Notes under the pieces: model-generated
What the model was told of the DNA's origin: nothing
Databases searched by the model: none
Seen by the model: the letters and a program-made list of their open reading frames with translations, nothing else
Translations under genes and position numbers: made by a program
Source: Mesodorylaimus sp. YZB2_4
Lineage: Eukaryota; Nematoda; Enoplea; Dorylaimida; Dorylaimidae
DNA length: 64,000 nucleotides
NCBI GenBank assembly: GCA_030248295.1
Contig: JASANH010000534.1
Span: forward strand, 124,001-188,000
Direction: 5' to 3'
Part shown: positions 12,773 through 24,129 of the stretch, piece after piece
Layout: every line of letters starts with the position of its first letter
Position numbering within the stretch: position 1 is the stretch's first letter

Positions 12773-13110
12773 GAGTGTTTCGCCCCAAAGACTTCGGTCT
12801 CTCATATCTCCCGCTACCCGCGCATACAACTTCCAGCCTTGGTTTCTTCACGGTTTTGTGTTAAAGATGTGTCTTCCCCCCCCTCCCCCAGATATCGAGC
12901 GTCGGAAGGGCTATTGCCCATTATTAAGAAGGCCCCCCCAAGTAAGGATCAGTCAGTGGACGCTGGTCAGCGTAGGCAGGTCGTTTTAGAACGTAGGCAC
13001 TGAAACGGTGGCACTGGAACAGCTATATACATCGATGCTAACCCCATAAGTTACGGAACCAGGTCGAGGCAAACGGCGTAGTCGGTTTCTAGATGGACTA
13101 GCCACCACGA

Positions 13111-13525
13111 CGGCACTGTGGCGGCCGCGGTGGTGCAGCGGCTCGGCATTCGTCTCTCCGTTTTGCGTTGCAGCGAGTGGCTGGACTCGTCCCGGGTTCG
13201 ATCCCCGGCGAAGGAGGTCAGTTTGCGAACCATAAACCCTGGCTGACCTTGCACGCCAGGCCGTGGGGACTCACTCGGTACCGTCGATGTGCTCCGAGTG
13301 AAAAGGCGGGAGCAAAACGAGTAGACACTCTCGGCTGTTGAACACCGACAGGGTTCATAGCCCGCCCGCCATCGTCCGAGGAAGCCGGTGTCCAGTCCAG
13401 GATGCCCTCGCGTGGAGGAGACACGCAGAGGGAAGCTGCTGTGTGTGCTGGTCCCCGCTCAGCCTTGCTTATAAGATTTGACTGCTGGCCGGCTAGGGGC
13501 AAAAACGGATCTTCGGCCCACAAAA
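13111..13525 (+). mobile_element. tRNA-derived SINE, second family
   Basis: The head contains a box-A-like TGGTGCAGCGG near 13130 and a good box B (GGTTCGATCC) near 13196, the internal promoter pair of RNA polymerase III. A GC-rich tRNA-unrelated body follows and ends in an A/T-rich tail near 13520. The spacing between boxes is wider than in a normal tRNA. No second copy was found in the window, so family status is inferred. Start and end are approximate. Confidence 0.55.
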
Positions 13526-13884
13526 ATTTTAAAAAACGACATGACTATGTTCAGGTGCATTTGGAGAGTTCAAAAAGAAGCAATGAGCAAATTTCGACGG
13601 CCCTGACTGACGTGAGTGCATCCCATCCACAGGAAATCGAAACTGGTCGCCCGTGTTTCATAGCCCTTGTCATTGAGCACGCAATGCGCTGCGGCCAAGA
13701 CTTGACCAGTGTTCTGATGTTCATGGCTGTGTCTCTTATGATTAGTCGCCCGAACCTCTTGCCCTGGACTTATGTTCGTCGCTGATACTGAAACACAGGA
13801 AGAAGACAATGTTTGTGGCACATGGCCGATATTTGTGGGAATTTCGCCACACTGTATGAACGGCGTGTGGTGGCCCTTAAAAAG

Positions 13885-14133
13885 TCAAGATTTCCATGCA
13901 AGTTCAAAACTGTTTCCGATGATGGTGATTAAAAGAGCAAGGCAAAAAGCGGCGATGACTAAGTGGTCAAGGCGATCATCGATCCACCTTGCACTTTCGT
14001 AACTCGGTGGCCCCTCAGCAGTTTCTGCCCCGCGATTTCGATCAAGCCGTATGCCCATCTTTTCAACTCGTGCCTTTGCAGCGTCTGTCTCAATGTCGAG
14101 AGCGGCTCTCAACGACGGCTGCATTGCTTCCAT
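13885..14133 (-). CDS. Possible small single-pass membrane protein ORF
   Basis: An intact 82-codon frame starts with MEAMQPSL, carries a PPSY motif and ends with one strong hydrophobic helix (LDHLVIAAFCLALLITIIG) and a short tail (NSFELAWKS). The layout, an acidic amphipathic stretch then a last helix and a short end, recalls the C-terminal M4 segment of Cys-loop receptors. No other part of such a receptor lies nearby, and the next gene upstream on this strand is a phosphatase. It could be a real small gene, a stray exon of a decayed gene or chance. Low confidence. Confidence 0.25.
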   Translation of the reverse strand: MEAMQPSLRAALDIETDAAKARVEKMGIRLDRNRGAETAEGPPSYESARWIDDRLDHLVIAAFCLALLITIIGNSFELAWKS

Positions 14134-14328
14134 GGCTCAGCCCCCGTCCTGATCGGGGTGAACCTTATCGTTAGACCCACTCTCAGACCACCCACCCCCC
14201 TTAGACTTCTCGGTCTGGTCCGACTCTCAGATTTCAGTTCATTCATCAGGTTCACGAGTTCACGAGCACATCATCGAGCACACACGAGACGAGCGAGGAG
14301 AGACAGAGCACAGGGTCATCGACGGGGA

Positions 14329-15438
14329 TCACTCGCGGTTGAAGTACTCAAAGTCGATGCGGTTGGTGTAGTGCATGTAGCTGATGGGGGGCAGGGCGGT
14401 GCTGGCCAGTTGCCACGTGTTCTCCACCGTTTCTTCCACGATGGCCACCGAGCAGTACGGGTAGCGCAGGCCCATTCGCTGCATGTCGTCGCCTTCGGGC
14501 AGCTTCTTCTTCGCGAGCAGGGGGCGCGGCAGGGCGTCCAAGGACGGCGCGTGTCCCACGATCACGATGCCGCTCTTCTCGGGGCACTTTTCCACGATGG
14601 CCTTGATGACCTGAAAGGGCGGCTAGTAGTCACTGGCCACCCGTTGCCCCGTCCACTTACCTTGTCGGAGCGCTCGTAGTACTGGGCCACGGTTTCTTGT
14701 CCGGCCAGCGGGATCAGGCTCGAGGCGGGCATGATGGGCGAGTAGGCGGGGTCGGCGGGGCATCGCATGTTGTTCATTTCGGCGCCGGTCAGGAATTGCG
14801 GGCAGCCGTCCTTGTACCAGCCGAGGAATTCAAACAGGCCCGGTTCCACCTTCACTCGCATTCCCGGTTGAGTCGGGCAGGCCGTCTTGAGCAGGGCTTT
14901 GGCGCTGTGCAGGCATCGCAGGGCCGGACTCGAGAACACGTGCGCGATCTTGACGCCCGTCAGGCTGAACGCTCGTCCCACCATTTGCGAGGTGACGAAG
15001 CCGACTTCGGTCAACGGCGGATCCGATTGCATGGCTCGGTGCTGGTTGGAACGGGCCGGCAGCTGCAACGGCATGTTCAGATCGAACGGCTTGTACTCGC
15101 CCATCGTGTTGAAGGCCAACGTGGCCCAGCTCGGGAACAAGCGATCCAACCTCTCGCCGTGCCGCATCACGAACACCCGCTTGCCCGTCGACGCCAGTCG
15201 TTTCGCAGTCTGCAAGGCACCACCGTCCTCACAGCCCACCTCCCAAACACCAAACTCCACTTACCGGCGCAGCCGCTCGAGACTTTTCGATCACGTCCTT
15301 GGCCGTTTGCATTTCCTTCACCGAGACCGGACCCACCTTGGACACTCCTTCGGCCGTCAGTCGCCCGCTGTACGCTTGCTGGCCCACCTGCGACATCTGC
15401 GTGTCGTACCCGATCGCCGTCTTCATGTCGTCGCCCAT
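14329..15438 (-). CDS. Histidine phosphatase, UBASH3-type catalytic domain only, 3 exons
   Basis: Exons 15438..15265, 15209..14661 and 14610..14329 give 334 aa. The phosphoglycerate-mutase fold is shown by FVMRHGERLD (phosphorylated His and Arg), PLTEVGFVTSQMVG, VFSSPALRCLHSAKALL, VEPGLFEFLGW and IVIVGHAPSLDALPR (second His). These match the C-terminal phosphatase half of UBASH3A/B (STS) block by block. The UBA and SH3 domains of UBASH3 are absent; in their place is a 58-residue N-terminal exon rich in Gln and Lys. The protein is thus a cytosolic single-domain phosphatase, probably acting on phosphotyrosine or a small phosphate ester; the substrate cannot be read from sequence. It shares a 216-bp divergent promoter with the BAR-domain gene. 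Codon use is strongly GC-biased in both genes compared with most others here. Confidence 0.85.
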
Positions 15439-15654
15439 TTTCACACGATCTTCGCACGCTTCGAGACGATTCGAACAAACCAGCTGGTCGAGGAGCTCGC
15501 ACGAATGCAGAATGAGGCCGGAGGGCAGGCTACTTCCGTCTGCACTCTGGCATTGTAAAGTTCACGTCGCCCAATCTTCGAAGTGTAAAGCAAAGATAGG
15601 TGGACGAAGCCAGCCCTTGTCAGTCGGCGGTTGGGTTGGCCCGAGCGAGTCGTC
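15439..15654. promoter_or_regulatory. Divergent promoter between phosphatase and BAR genes
   Basis: Only 216 bp separate the two start codons, which point away from each other, so both promoters must lie or overlap here. No TATA box is obvious. Confidence 0.5.
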
Positions 15655-16381
15655 ATGAACAAGGTGCAGCTGTTCTTCCTGCGCGGCGAGCGGACGCAGT
15701 ACGAGAAGGAACTGACCGACCAAATGGCCAAGGTGGAGGCCCTGCACAAGCGCACCAAGGAACTGATCGATCGAATCCGCTGCAACACCCAACCGAGCAA
15801 GTCCACCCGGATCATCGATCGTCTGACTTCGGGCGAGGAGGACTCGAACGAGCGATTGCGATACGTCCGCGCTCTGCGAGACATGGCGTCCGTCTCCAGC
15901 GATGCGGCTGTGGTTTCGTTCTACAAGAAACTGGCGGACGTGCACGAATCGATCGCGAAGCAGCAGGAAACGTTTCTCAAGCAGACGCAGACCTATTGGT
16001 GAGTGCATGGCCGAGTGGGAGGCCACCCCTGACGAGTCTTCGTCCTATTTCAGTGTGAACGTGTTGCGCAAATTCGCGGACGTTTCGTACGTGGAACTGA
16101 AGAAAGCGTACAGCGCGATGGAGTCGAGGAAGGACGCGTACGACGTGGCCCGGCACAAACTCAAATCGTGCAAGCCCGATGAAGTGGAGCAGCACGGGCA
16201 GGAGGCCAAAGTGGCGCAGACCGAGTTCGAGAAGCAGGCCAACATCGTGTTCGAACTGCTGCAGAAGATGCCCGATCACGAGAAGGAGATGGCCAAAGCC
16301 ATCTGGACCTACGTCCGGGCCGAGAGCGACTACGCCAAGAGCACGCACGAACTGATCAAACAGGCGCCCTCTGCGCCCTGA
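15655..16381 (+). CDS. BAR-domain protein (endophilin/amphiphysin type), 2 exons
   Basis: Exons 15655..15998 and 16054..16381 encode 223 aa, almost all predicted as long charged alpha-helices with heptad character: an N-terminal helix (RTQYEKELTDQMAKVEAL), a middle helix (SFYKKLADVHESIAKQQETF) and C-terminal helices (ESRKDAYDVARHKL; FEKQANIVFELLQKMPDHEK). This layout is that of a BAR domain, which dimerises into a crescent and senses or bends membranes. No SH3 or PH domain follows; the protein stops at QAPSAP. The nearest well-known relatives by pattern are endophilin-like BAR proteins, but I do not recognise a specific ortholog. The 55-nt intron is typical of this genome. The first Met is preceded by an open frame without another ATG, so the start is secure. 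Confidence 0.75.
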
Positions 16382-18018
16382 TGTGCATGTGATCCGATTG
16401 AACTTCAATGGTGTCGTGTTTGTGAGAGTACGAGAGCTGGGAATGCATGATATACACTGTGCTTAATGCAGCAAAGCACTCGAATAATCCAATTTGGACT
16501 GGGCCACTTCAGCGAAGTCTGTTCGCGGTTTATTCAACGAGTCACGAGCATCGAGCGGTTGTGTCAAGAGAGGAGACCACGCGACAGCTTTCATCGCGTG
16601 TGGCTCCTGTCAGGGTAGCTGGACCAACACCACCATGTTCACATGGTAGCTGGTGTTTGGGCCTCATCGAGGTTCATCTCAATTCATGACGAAGGCCTGG
16701 ATTTATAGGCATGAGTACCATGGCAGAGAGTGATGTGTCCTGGCTGAAGATGAGCTCCCATCTGGCAGAGGCTCTGCTCAATAAAGGAATCGTCGTGTTA
16801 GCTTCATTGCTGGAGGGGATCGACGGCTGGAAGTTGCCGTCTGACAATCGCAAAAATGTTCAGTCATTTACCGCAGCTGGGTCGCCTTCTGTGATTTCAC
16901 TCAAAGTTCGGGTGCACCAGACCCTCAACACACTCACGCAAAGCCATAGTCCAATGTATTATGCGTGGTTACCTTGGTGCACTGGTTCAGAGAACTGGTC
17001 TGTCTCAGACTCAAGGCCGGGATCTCGCTCGAGACCGCGAGGCTCGTTTGGTTTGGAGGCATCGGGTGGTGACTGCGCTGGTCTGAATTGTGTTATAGGC
17101 GATTTGGGTTCAGAACCTTCAAGGCCGACACTTGCGGCTGCTCCCCACATTGTGAGTCTGAACGGCCCTCCTGTGTGGTTATACACGAGGCGACGTGGAC
17201 TGCGTGGACTCATTCCTGTGGCTTAGGGCTTCCACAAGCTTGTCCTAGTACATAGGCATGCGCTAATCCAATGATATGGCCAAGCGGGTAGGTGCCTGCC
17301 TCTCACGCTGGGTGCACACTTAAGGGGGGTTCGACTCCCGCCTGGGTACAAAATGATTGTCAAAATATGTGTTCCTTACCCCTCGGGTGCGCCTTATGGT
17401 GCTTGGCTGTGGATAAAGTATGACATGACTGTGAATGTGATGTCAGGAAGCTTTATTGGCGGGAATGACAGCGACTCTAACAGTGTTCTAATCCAGGGTT
17501 TCTCGAGGCCATTGACTATTCTTCAGATCTCGACCCCATTCCTTGGTGAATGGCTCGATTCTCAATTCTGGTCCTCCTAAGCTGACGTACACTTGCTGAT
17601 TTAAAAATAAATTAGCACAACGAACTGCGACCTAGGAACTAGAAAACAGAACCTTGCGTGTCGCAACTGACTTCTTGTTCATTTTGCTTCTCCAGAGACT
17701 CCTCTAAAGAACACCAAACTCAGAACTGCATCACATTGAAGTACAAAACCCCCATAAAAATACATATGAAATATCGATTTCTAGTGCTCGTACTATCAGT
17801 TTCTAACCGGCAAACTTTGAACAAATAGAGCAAGTGTCCGAGCTAACCAGAGCTACGGTCAACTCGAGCACAGACCCTTTGGCGCCGGCAATGGCATTTG
17901 TGAAATACATAGAGCTGAGCGAAGCACCCTCATCTACACAGCCATCACGCGAGCACAAGCAGACGAGATTGAGGCACGTTGTAACAAGCCGCCAGACGTA
18001 TCTACTGCGGAATTGGGA
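16382..18018. other. Gap between convergent BAR and SLC25A42 genes
   Basis: About 1.6 kb with 3' UTRs and one SINE (17272-17430). A plus-strand open frame of about 170 codons from 16711 has no recognisable domain and no start context that convinces me. Around 16625-16655 there is a small imperfect hairpin (CCATG / CATGG arms). Confidence 0.5.
17272..17430 (+). mobile_element. tRNA-derived SINE, copy 1
   Basis: The tRNA-like head has box A TGGCCAAGCGG and box B GGTTCGACTCC about 45 bp apart. The body contains CAAAATGATTGTC and GTGCTTGGCTGTGGAT, and the copy ends in the short tandem TGACATGAC. The same parts in the same order occur at 43801-43966 and 44300-44437. Confidence 0.85.
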
Positions 18019-19915
18019 CTACCTGTTGGCCTCGACATCGTGAAAATACGGAAGATGCCTCAGAAACCAAACGATCGTATCGAACGTAGTAAAGCTGATT
18101 CCAACGGCGATCGGCCCTTTCACCCAATTCATGCTGAGGCCTTTGAATAAGCCATGGCGCAGGCCTTCGTGAGCCAATACGCTCCTTAGAACGCTCACAA
18201 TGGAAGCGTGCCGCGGTGTTACGCCCGTCTGCATCCTGAAAGAACACGTTTGGTCGGGCCCCACCAAAAAGGGTTGTTGGATTGCCCTTCAGACACCAAG
18301 TCAAACATCCTCCTTACGACACCCGCCGTATCGCACGACCGCTCACCTTCTTCGCACAATATCCAATGGATACGATGCGCTTTGGCCAACCAGACCAGCT
18401 AAGGCCCCGCAAACAAGTCGCTCAATCGCATTGACTCGACGACCAGTCCGTTCTACAAACAGGCATGCTATTATAACAAATGGTCCAATGCTCCACATAA
18501 CCATACCATGATGAAGTATCTTTAGAGTTTCATATGTGAAGAAACTAGTGCCAGCGTAAGGAATGACACCGGCCAACGTTGGCCCTATGCCCCGGTACAA
18601 AGCCATCGGGCCCTCAACGTGCCAAATTTTGATGAATACAGACCGAAGGGTGCCGTACCTGAAACAAGGACGTGAACACTATTCCGTCCATTGGGTTAGA
18701 CTCCAACAAAATGGAGTCAGAAATCTGTGGCAGGGATGTCGGGCTGCGAGGTCTTCTCTGAGCCATACCTATATGGATACTGGGCTCGTGGCCTGGTGGG
18801 TTAGGCGCCTGCCTCTCACCCCAGGTGCGCAGTTACGGGCGAGTGGTCGACTCCCGGTCTGGAACATGAACATGGACTTACTGGGATTTTTCCGTCACTG
18901 CCAGACGAGCTCTCGCTAAATCCAGCGGATATGTAAACGAAGTGGCAGTCACACCAGCCAGCGAGCCAGCGAGGTACCGTCGTAGAGGTGTCGCAGCTCT
19001 GTAAAAAGGACAAAGCACATTGTCAAGTGGACAGAAAAAGAATCCAGAGATAATACACGACAATTCCAAATTTTGTCAAATGCCGCACGGAAAAGCGAAA
19101 GATGGGGAGTACAGTAAAAGGTGCCCACGACATACCGTAGTCAAGCGTACCTACCCAGGCCGATCCACATGCAGCACGTGCTTCCACTGTTCGTGAGCAG
19201 AAAACTGAATCGCAGCGAACGGTATGACACGAGCCATTGTGGCCGAATTTCCCCTCCATAACGCGAAAAATCCTTGATTTCGTACTGTATCTCGGATGAA
19301 CCTTAGTGCAGCAGCGAACGTGAATCGTTGACTGGACACTGAAATTGGCAAAAACAATATGCAAGGAGCTTCTGCTTGCCAGCCTGCAAGATACCAACAG
19401 GTATACGGTGCAAGAACACGAACGTTGGTGTATGCTGTCCTCCAGTACAGCGAGCACCGCGCGCGAATCAGAGCGGTCAAGGCCACAAGGTCAACGAGGC
19501 GGAATAGAGTACAGGCTCGGATATTTGCACTGAATGCGGCCAAGGGAGCACAAAAGGCCTCCTACAAGAGCTGCATTTCAAAGGGAAACCGCAAAAGAGC
19601 AAAACTGCCGGATGAACTGGATCCACACAAATCTTCCTACCCTACTGATCGTGAGTTCGTATGTACTCAATTTCAGTCACAGCTATGTGGATCAAACTGT
19701 CCCTATCGTAGGTCTACCCCGGCCTACCTTGAAAGTTGATTTTCGTCCGATCCAACGGCGCGATGGTCGTCTTGGCCAAGGCACCAGCGCAGGCGCCAGC
19801 GGCCAATGAGGTCACGATTTTGTGATGCCTGGCGATCTAAAAAGGTAAAAACAGTTGCAAGTGGGCGAGAAAAGGCTGCAACAGGATTTACTTCAGGCAA
19901 ATCTGATTGGGTCAT
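18019..19915 (-). CDS. SLC25A42: Mitochondrial CoA carrier SLC25A42, 7 exons
   Basis: Exons 19915..19892, 19836..19728, 19338..19155, 18998..18882, 18658..18507, 18452..18347 and 18235..18019 give 302 aa. Three repeats of the SLC25 family are present, with signatures [14 protein letters not shown] and PLDIVRRR. Blocks such as [37 protein letters not shown] and [20 protein letters not shown] are almost identical to human SLC25A42, which exchanges CoA and ADP-type nucleotides across the inner mitochondrial membrane. The first exon codes only eight residues (MTQSDLPE) before a 55-nt intron. Intron 18506..18453 is 54 nt, stop-free and a multiple of three. Intron 18881..18659 carries a SINE head 15 bp beyond the donor. 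The promoter faces that of TMEM161, 701 bp away. Confidence 0.95.
18779..18866 (+). mobile_element. tRNA-derived SINE head, copy 2, in an SLC25A42 intron
   Basis: It contains CTCGTGGCCTGGTGGGTTA (box A region), GCCTGCCTCTCACCCCAGGT and GTCGACTCCCG (box B with one change). Only the tRNA-like part is recognisable. It lies antisense to the host gene, just beyond the splice donor at 18881. Confidence 0.75.
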
Positions 19916-20616
19916 TTTTCAGTATCGCTCGACCCAGATCATTCTTATACAAAATTCAGTATCTACAAATGAAAAGCAACAGATTTTAGTAATGCCAGGA
20001 GCAAAGCAATATTTGCCTTGGCTGCATTTGGTCATTGCACGGCTAATTCAGACAACCGTCATTGGCTAACTTATCAAAAGGCACGACAGCGCCACCTGCT
20101 GGCCGCTCCTCAGTACTTGGGTGCCAATTCTTGTATTCACTCTTTCATCTCGACAGTTGTTTCCTCTTTTAGCTAAAAAATATTTGAAACAAAACAACTG
20201 TAATATATATTTCGTAATTTAAAAAAAATTCTATTCTTCTAGGGCTTTCTAATAATTTGAAAATTCTGTTGAAATCATTTGGCGGGAAAGACCAGTCGTC
20301 GACTGAAATTGTGCCTGATTTTTATGAAAGAAGAACATTTTTATCGAAACACAATATAAAAAAGACATAAAATTCCAAGCTCAATCAGGCTATCTTCTCT
20401 TATCGAGCTGTACCTTCCGAATGGAAATATAAAAATTTTTAAATTTTTAGTGTTGCTACAGTACGCCACTGACAAATCGAAATCCGAAATTCTCTTCCCC
20501 TCAGAAAGTATGCGAGTTCGGACGGTAAAATCGATTATTTAAAACCGCGGCTCAGCGCCACAAAGTACGACCTCGAACTATATTTATCTGAAATGAGTCA
20601 TCTAGTGCATTGAAAA

Positions 20617-23600
20617 ATGGTAAGCGGGAGACGCTTTGCGTCTTTCTGTAACTAGTGTCTATTTTATTCTACCAGTGTGTATTTTCAGGCTCTTTTCGGA
20701 TTCCAATTTGTGATTACGTTGATCGCTGCTAGTATCTTGCAGAAAGTGACCGCTCGATATTCGTTTGGCCGATGGCTGCTTAGCAAACGGTGGGCTGATC
20801 GATTTGTTTTGCGATCGATAGTGTCATTGTGACTTATCTGGGTTGTTGAGCTTTTCGCAAATATCGCTGTGATTTCAGGCTTTATCGCTTTCTGCCGCCG
20901 ACTGACGAAGAACTGAAAGGCCAGCCTGGCCAGTCATCCGGTCGAAGTGGACAAGGTGGTAAAGGGAAGCGGCGGCCAGCGAGGTAGGTGTGTCCTCCAC
21001 GGGGGCTTCGCTAGGTACTCCATTCGATGTCCCTACTTCTGCAGGCAAGACAACGAAAACAACGTCTTCCTCGTGCCCAAGCAAATCGATGTCCAACTAA
21101 CTTCGACGGTGGTCACGTCGATCGACGTCCTTCAGTTGCCTTACTATGTCGAGTACCGATGGATGATCGATTTTAGTTGCTTCGCTTTCGTCGTTTACAC
21201 GCTCAGCGAAATTTACGTGGCTCTGTTTCCGGTACGTGCCAGTCAAGAGATCAACCTGAGTGTCATCTGGATTGTCGTCGTCATCGGATTCGTACTGTAA
21301 GTGAATCGACTGTCGCTGGTGTCTGTGTGGAATGTGCAGTGAAGACCAGCAGAGGTTCCATAAGGTTTTCCCATGGTCTGTGCATGGAGGTGTGAGATCA
21401 GCCCCTCCTGGTCTGCCTTCTAGGTTTAAACAAACTTTCGATTGACTACAGTGTCCTTACTTGCAAATTGCCTCGACACAGGAAAAACCAGTGCAATAAG
21501 GGGCATTCGCAGCCAGCTAATACCCGCCACTCCTTAATTTGCATGATGGGGATGGTCACACGCCCCGGTGGGTTGACTCTCCCTCCAGTTGTAAAGAAAT
21601 GATCTCACTTCCAGTGGGGCGGGGGACAAGACCAAATGTACTGTATCGGTGTGCTTGGCCCGTGGAGAAGGTTGACTTAGCTGGCTGCCGCATACAGCGC
21701 ATCAGTTGACTTTGTTGGCCGCTCGATACATTCTCTCCAGGCGAGGCTGAAATCTGTCGGGTTGATTACCAAGCTCGTAAGGCTAGGAGGCTGCCTGGAG
21801 GGTTTTTGAAACTGTAACCTTCGTGCGACAGAGAAAAATTGATCTGTCCTGGCTGGGAAATATCAACCCCTCGGGTTGATGTTTCAGCCTGAGGTATACT
21901 AGTCGCAAGACTTGCCTGATCCAGTCGGTCACATTCTCTCCTACGCCTGTTAGGCTTATCGTTAGTTGCAAGACCATCCGCTTTTCGCGGTATCTCTTCT
22001 AATTCAGGGCTATTTAGCCTATTACACAAGTTTGGGAAACGTCACGGGGCCAACTAACAGGCTATTTTATTTCAGGAAAGCATTGGCAACAGTCACCTCG
22101 CTCTACTTCCGAGGAGCAGTGGACACGGGCGAACGGTCACTGTGCCTTTGTTTCGGGGCCGTATGCTTCTTGTTGACCATGGTGCTCTTCCTGGCCTGTG
22201 ACCGACTTCTGGACATCGATCTGCTGGAAGGTATGTTGGAGAATTCACTTCTGAATATTTATCGATGTGGGTGTATTTGTCTTTGCAGCTCATCACAACT
22301 TCACGGAGGCAACTCAGATTTATATCAAGTCGCAAAACTTGGACTTGCCGACGTAAGTTTGGTTCTTTTAATTTTGGACGTTGGGACCATGGATTAATTC
22401 TTTCAGCCAAGAACGGTCGCCGATGCTACTCTATTTTCTGCTCTCGCTTATGTTCGGCGTGTTGGCATGTTTCCTCACTTTCCCCTGCATCCGATACGCT
22501 CGCATGTATTATGACTCGTTGAACTACGCATCGGAGAAGCCATTTCAGAAGTAAGGCATCGTTTCATTGTCGCATCCAATCATGACGTGTTGTTCTTGCA
22601 GACTCCTCCTGCACTGTAGCTTCTTCAGCCCACTTGTTGTTCTCCTGTTGTGGGTGAAACCGTTGGCGAGAGAGAAACTGGTGCTGTCGGATGATCCGCT
22701 GTAAGTAGTACAGCTCCATGAAGGGGGGAGGTAGTCTAGTACAGTTGAGTCCCCTTCTAAGAAAGTCAAAATCCTGCAGAAAAGACTTCTAGCGAGTAAC
22801 TTTCTTATGTCCAAACTGCCGATCGTTTTTATTGTAAAAAGCTTTTCTAACCAAAAAGCAGGAATCCAAACTTTTGGAACGAAAAAATCAGTGAAGTCAC
22901 GCTAAGTGTGACTTTTCAAGACACTATTTTCGATCACTCGACTGCAAAAAGCAGCCTTGTGAAATTGTCTTCGAGTATTTTCGGATGCTGGCTAATTTGA
23001 AGCCATTCAGGTGGCGAGCGTTTCCTATTCTCATACAATTAAGTTTTTTTTACGCCAAGTAACACGGGCGCTGAGATTAGTTGCTTATGTAATACAAATT
23101 TTTCTCATTCCCAAAATCGCTCCTGTGCCAACGATAGGTCAAGAATTCGGGCCAAAGTTTCCAGTTTCCTTTAACCGGACTGGACTGACCTTTGCTTGCA
23201 TACATAGTCCATAGTCGTGGGTTTGTTTTATCTCTCGTAAGAATAGTCTTGGGTGTGCCCTCAATAATCCAGCATCTCTAATGTTTTGTTCGTTTAGACT
23301 GAGCAGTGATCGATTCGAATCTCTGCGGATCTGGCTCGTGGTGCTATCGTTCGTCTTTCGATTAGTGACAGCAGTGCCGAGTCTGCAGTCATATCTGTAC
23401 ACTGTGCACGACAACGTGAAAATGATGAAGCAAGAAGGAGGGCGCATAACCAACGTGGACCTCAGGCGTATGGTAAGCTGTTTCACGACGCTTGAGCGAA
23501 CAGGCCAGTGCGGGTTGAAGTAGTCCTCGGGACATATAGCCTTCGCCTCATCCTTACGCAGTGTCTCTGCGTCTCTCCTAGCGAGATGTTTTGCTTGCAG

Positions 23601-24003
23601 GTGAACCAACCCTTGATTTACCTCTGCGTGGCGGCTATTCAGTACTACTCTCCAGCTATTCTGTTGATTTCGCTGGCCTGCTTGTTGAAAACGTTCGGTA
23701 AGTGTTCGTTGCCACTGCAGAGCCTGCTGCTAATTCATATTTTGTCCAGGTCAATATTCGTGGCTGGCCGTTACTGGATACGAATCGCTGCTGGTTCCGT
23801 TCGACGAATCACTGCTCAGAAACGTGTCCTCTGGGCCGACGATCCCTAGTCAGATATCCTCCGCCTTCACACCGCTCTCTACAGTCTTCAATGTGGTAGT
23901 GAATCGTGCAGTGTGGAGTTTCCTGCTGTTCACCACCTGCTGCATCTCCTTTTTCCTTAGCGTATGCGGCGCTTTATACGCGAGCCAGTTGAAAGCCAAG
24001 TGA
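20617..24003 (+). CDS. TMEM161: Transmembrane protein 161, 11 exons
   Basis: Exons 20617..20619, 20689..20789, 20879..20983, 21045..21296, 22076..22230, 22289..22352, 22407..22550, 22602..22700, 23298..23472, 23601..23697 and 23750..24003 give 482 aa, matching the 480-490 aa of TMEM161A/B. The first exon codes only the initiator Met. Conserved blocks in order: GFQFVITLIAASILQKVTAR, YSFGRWLL, PPTDEELKG, PYYVEYRWMIDFSCF, DTGERSLCLCFGAVCF, FLTFPCIRYARM, VLLLWVKPL, GGRITNVDLRRM and the C-terminal hydrophobic segments. It is a polytopic membrane protein with about eight helices. Vertebrate TMEM161B is linked to cardiac rhythm and cortical folding, but its biochemical activity is not known. Intron 4 (21297-22075) carries a dispersed repeat. 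It ends 126 bp from the convergent ASB8 stop. Confidence 0.93.
21838..21926 (+). repeat. Dispersed repeat, copy 2, in a TMEM161 intron
   Basis: This is the counterpart of 12680-12772 in the same orientation, sharing CCTGGCTGGGAAA, GGTTGATGTTTCAGCC and CAAGACTTGCCTGATCCAG. Its presence in an intron, with no coding role, supports a transposable origin. Confidence 0.6.
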
Positions 24004-24129
24004 GAAGGATGTCTAGTTTTATAATTACAGCACGTTGTTTACAGTAAAATATACAACGACCCTCGTTGAACAGTGAGGCAACAATGTCCACACGTAAAGT
24101 GTGAGGAATGTTGCTCATCGATAACAACC

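Larger units (their letters stand above)
11235..14328. other. Repeat-rich gap
   Basis: About 3 kb with no convincing multi-exon gene. It holds a repeat shared with a TMEM161 intron (12680-12772), a tRNA-like SINE (13111-13525) and two minus-strand open stretches (about 13570-13800 and 13885-14133) discussed separately. Short C tracts occur at about 11566-11574, 12515-12524 and 12872-12890. Confidence 0.5.

Noticed and set aside
16711..17226. 171-codon plus-strand open frame between BAR and SLC25A42
   Set aside because: No recognisable motif, low-complexity Gly/Ser/Arg content and no neighbouring exon; it is within chance length for 64 kb in six frames.
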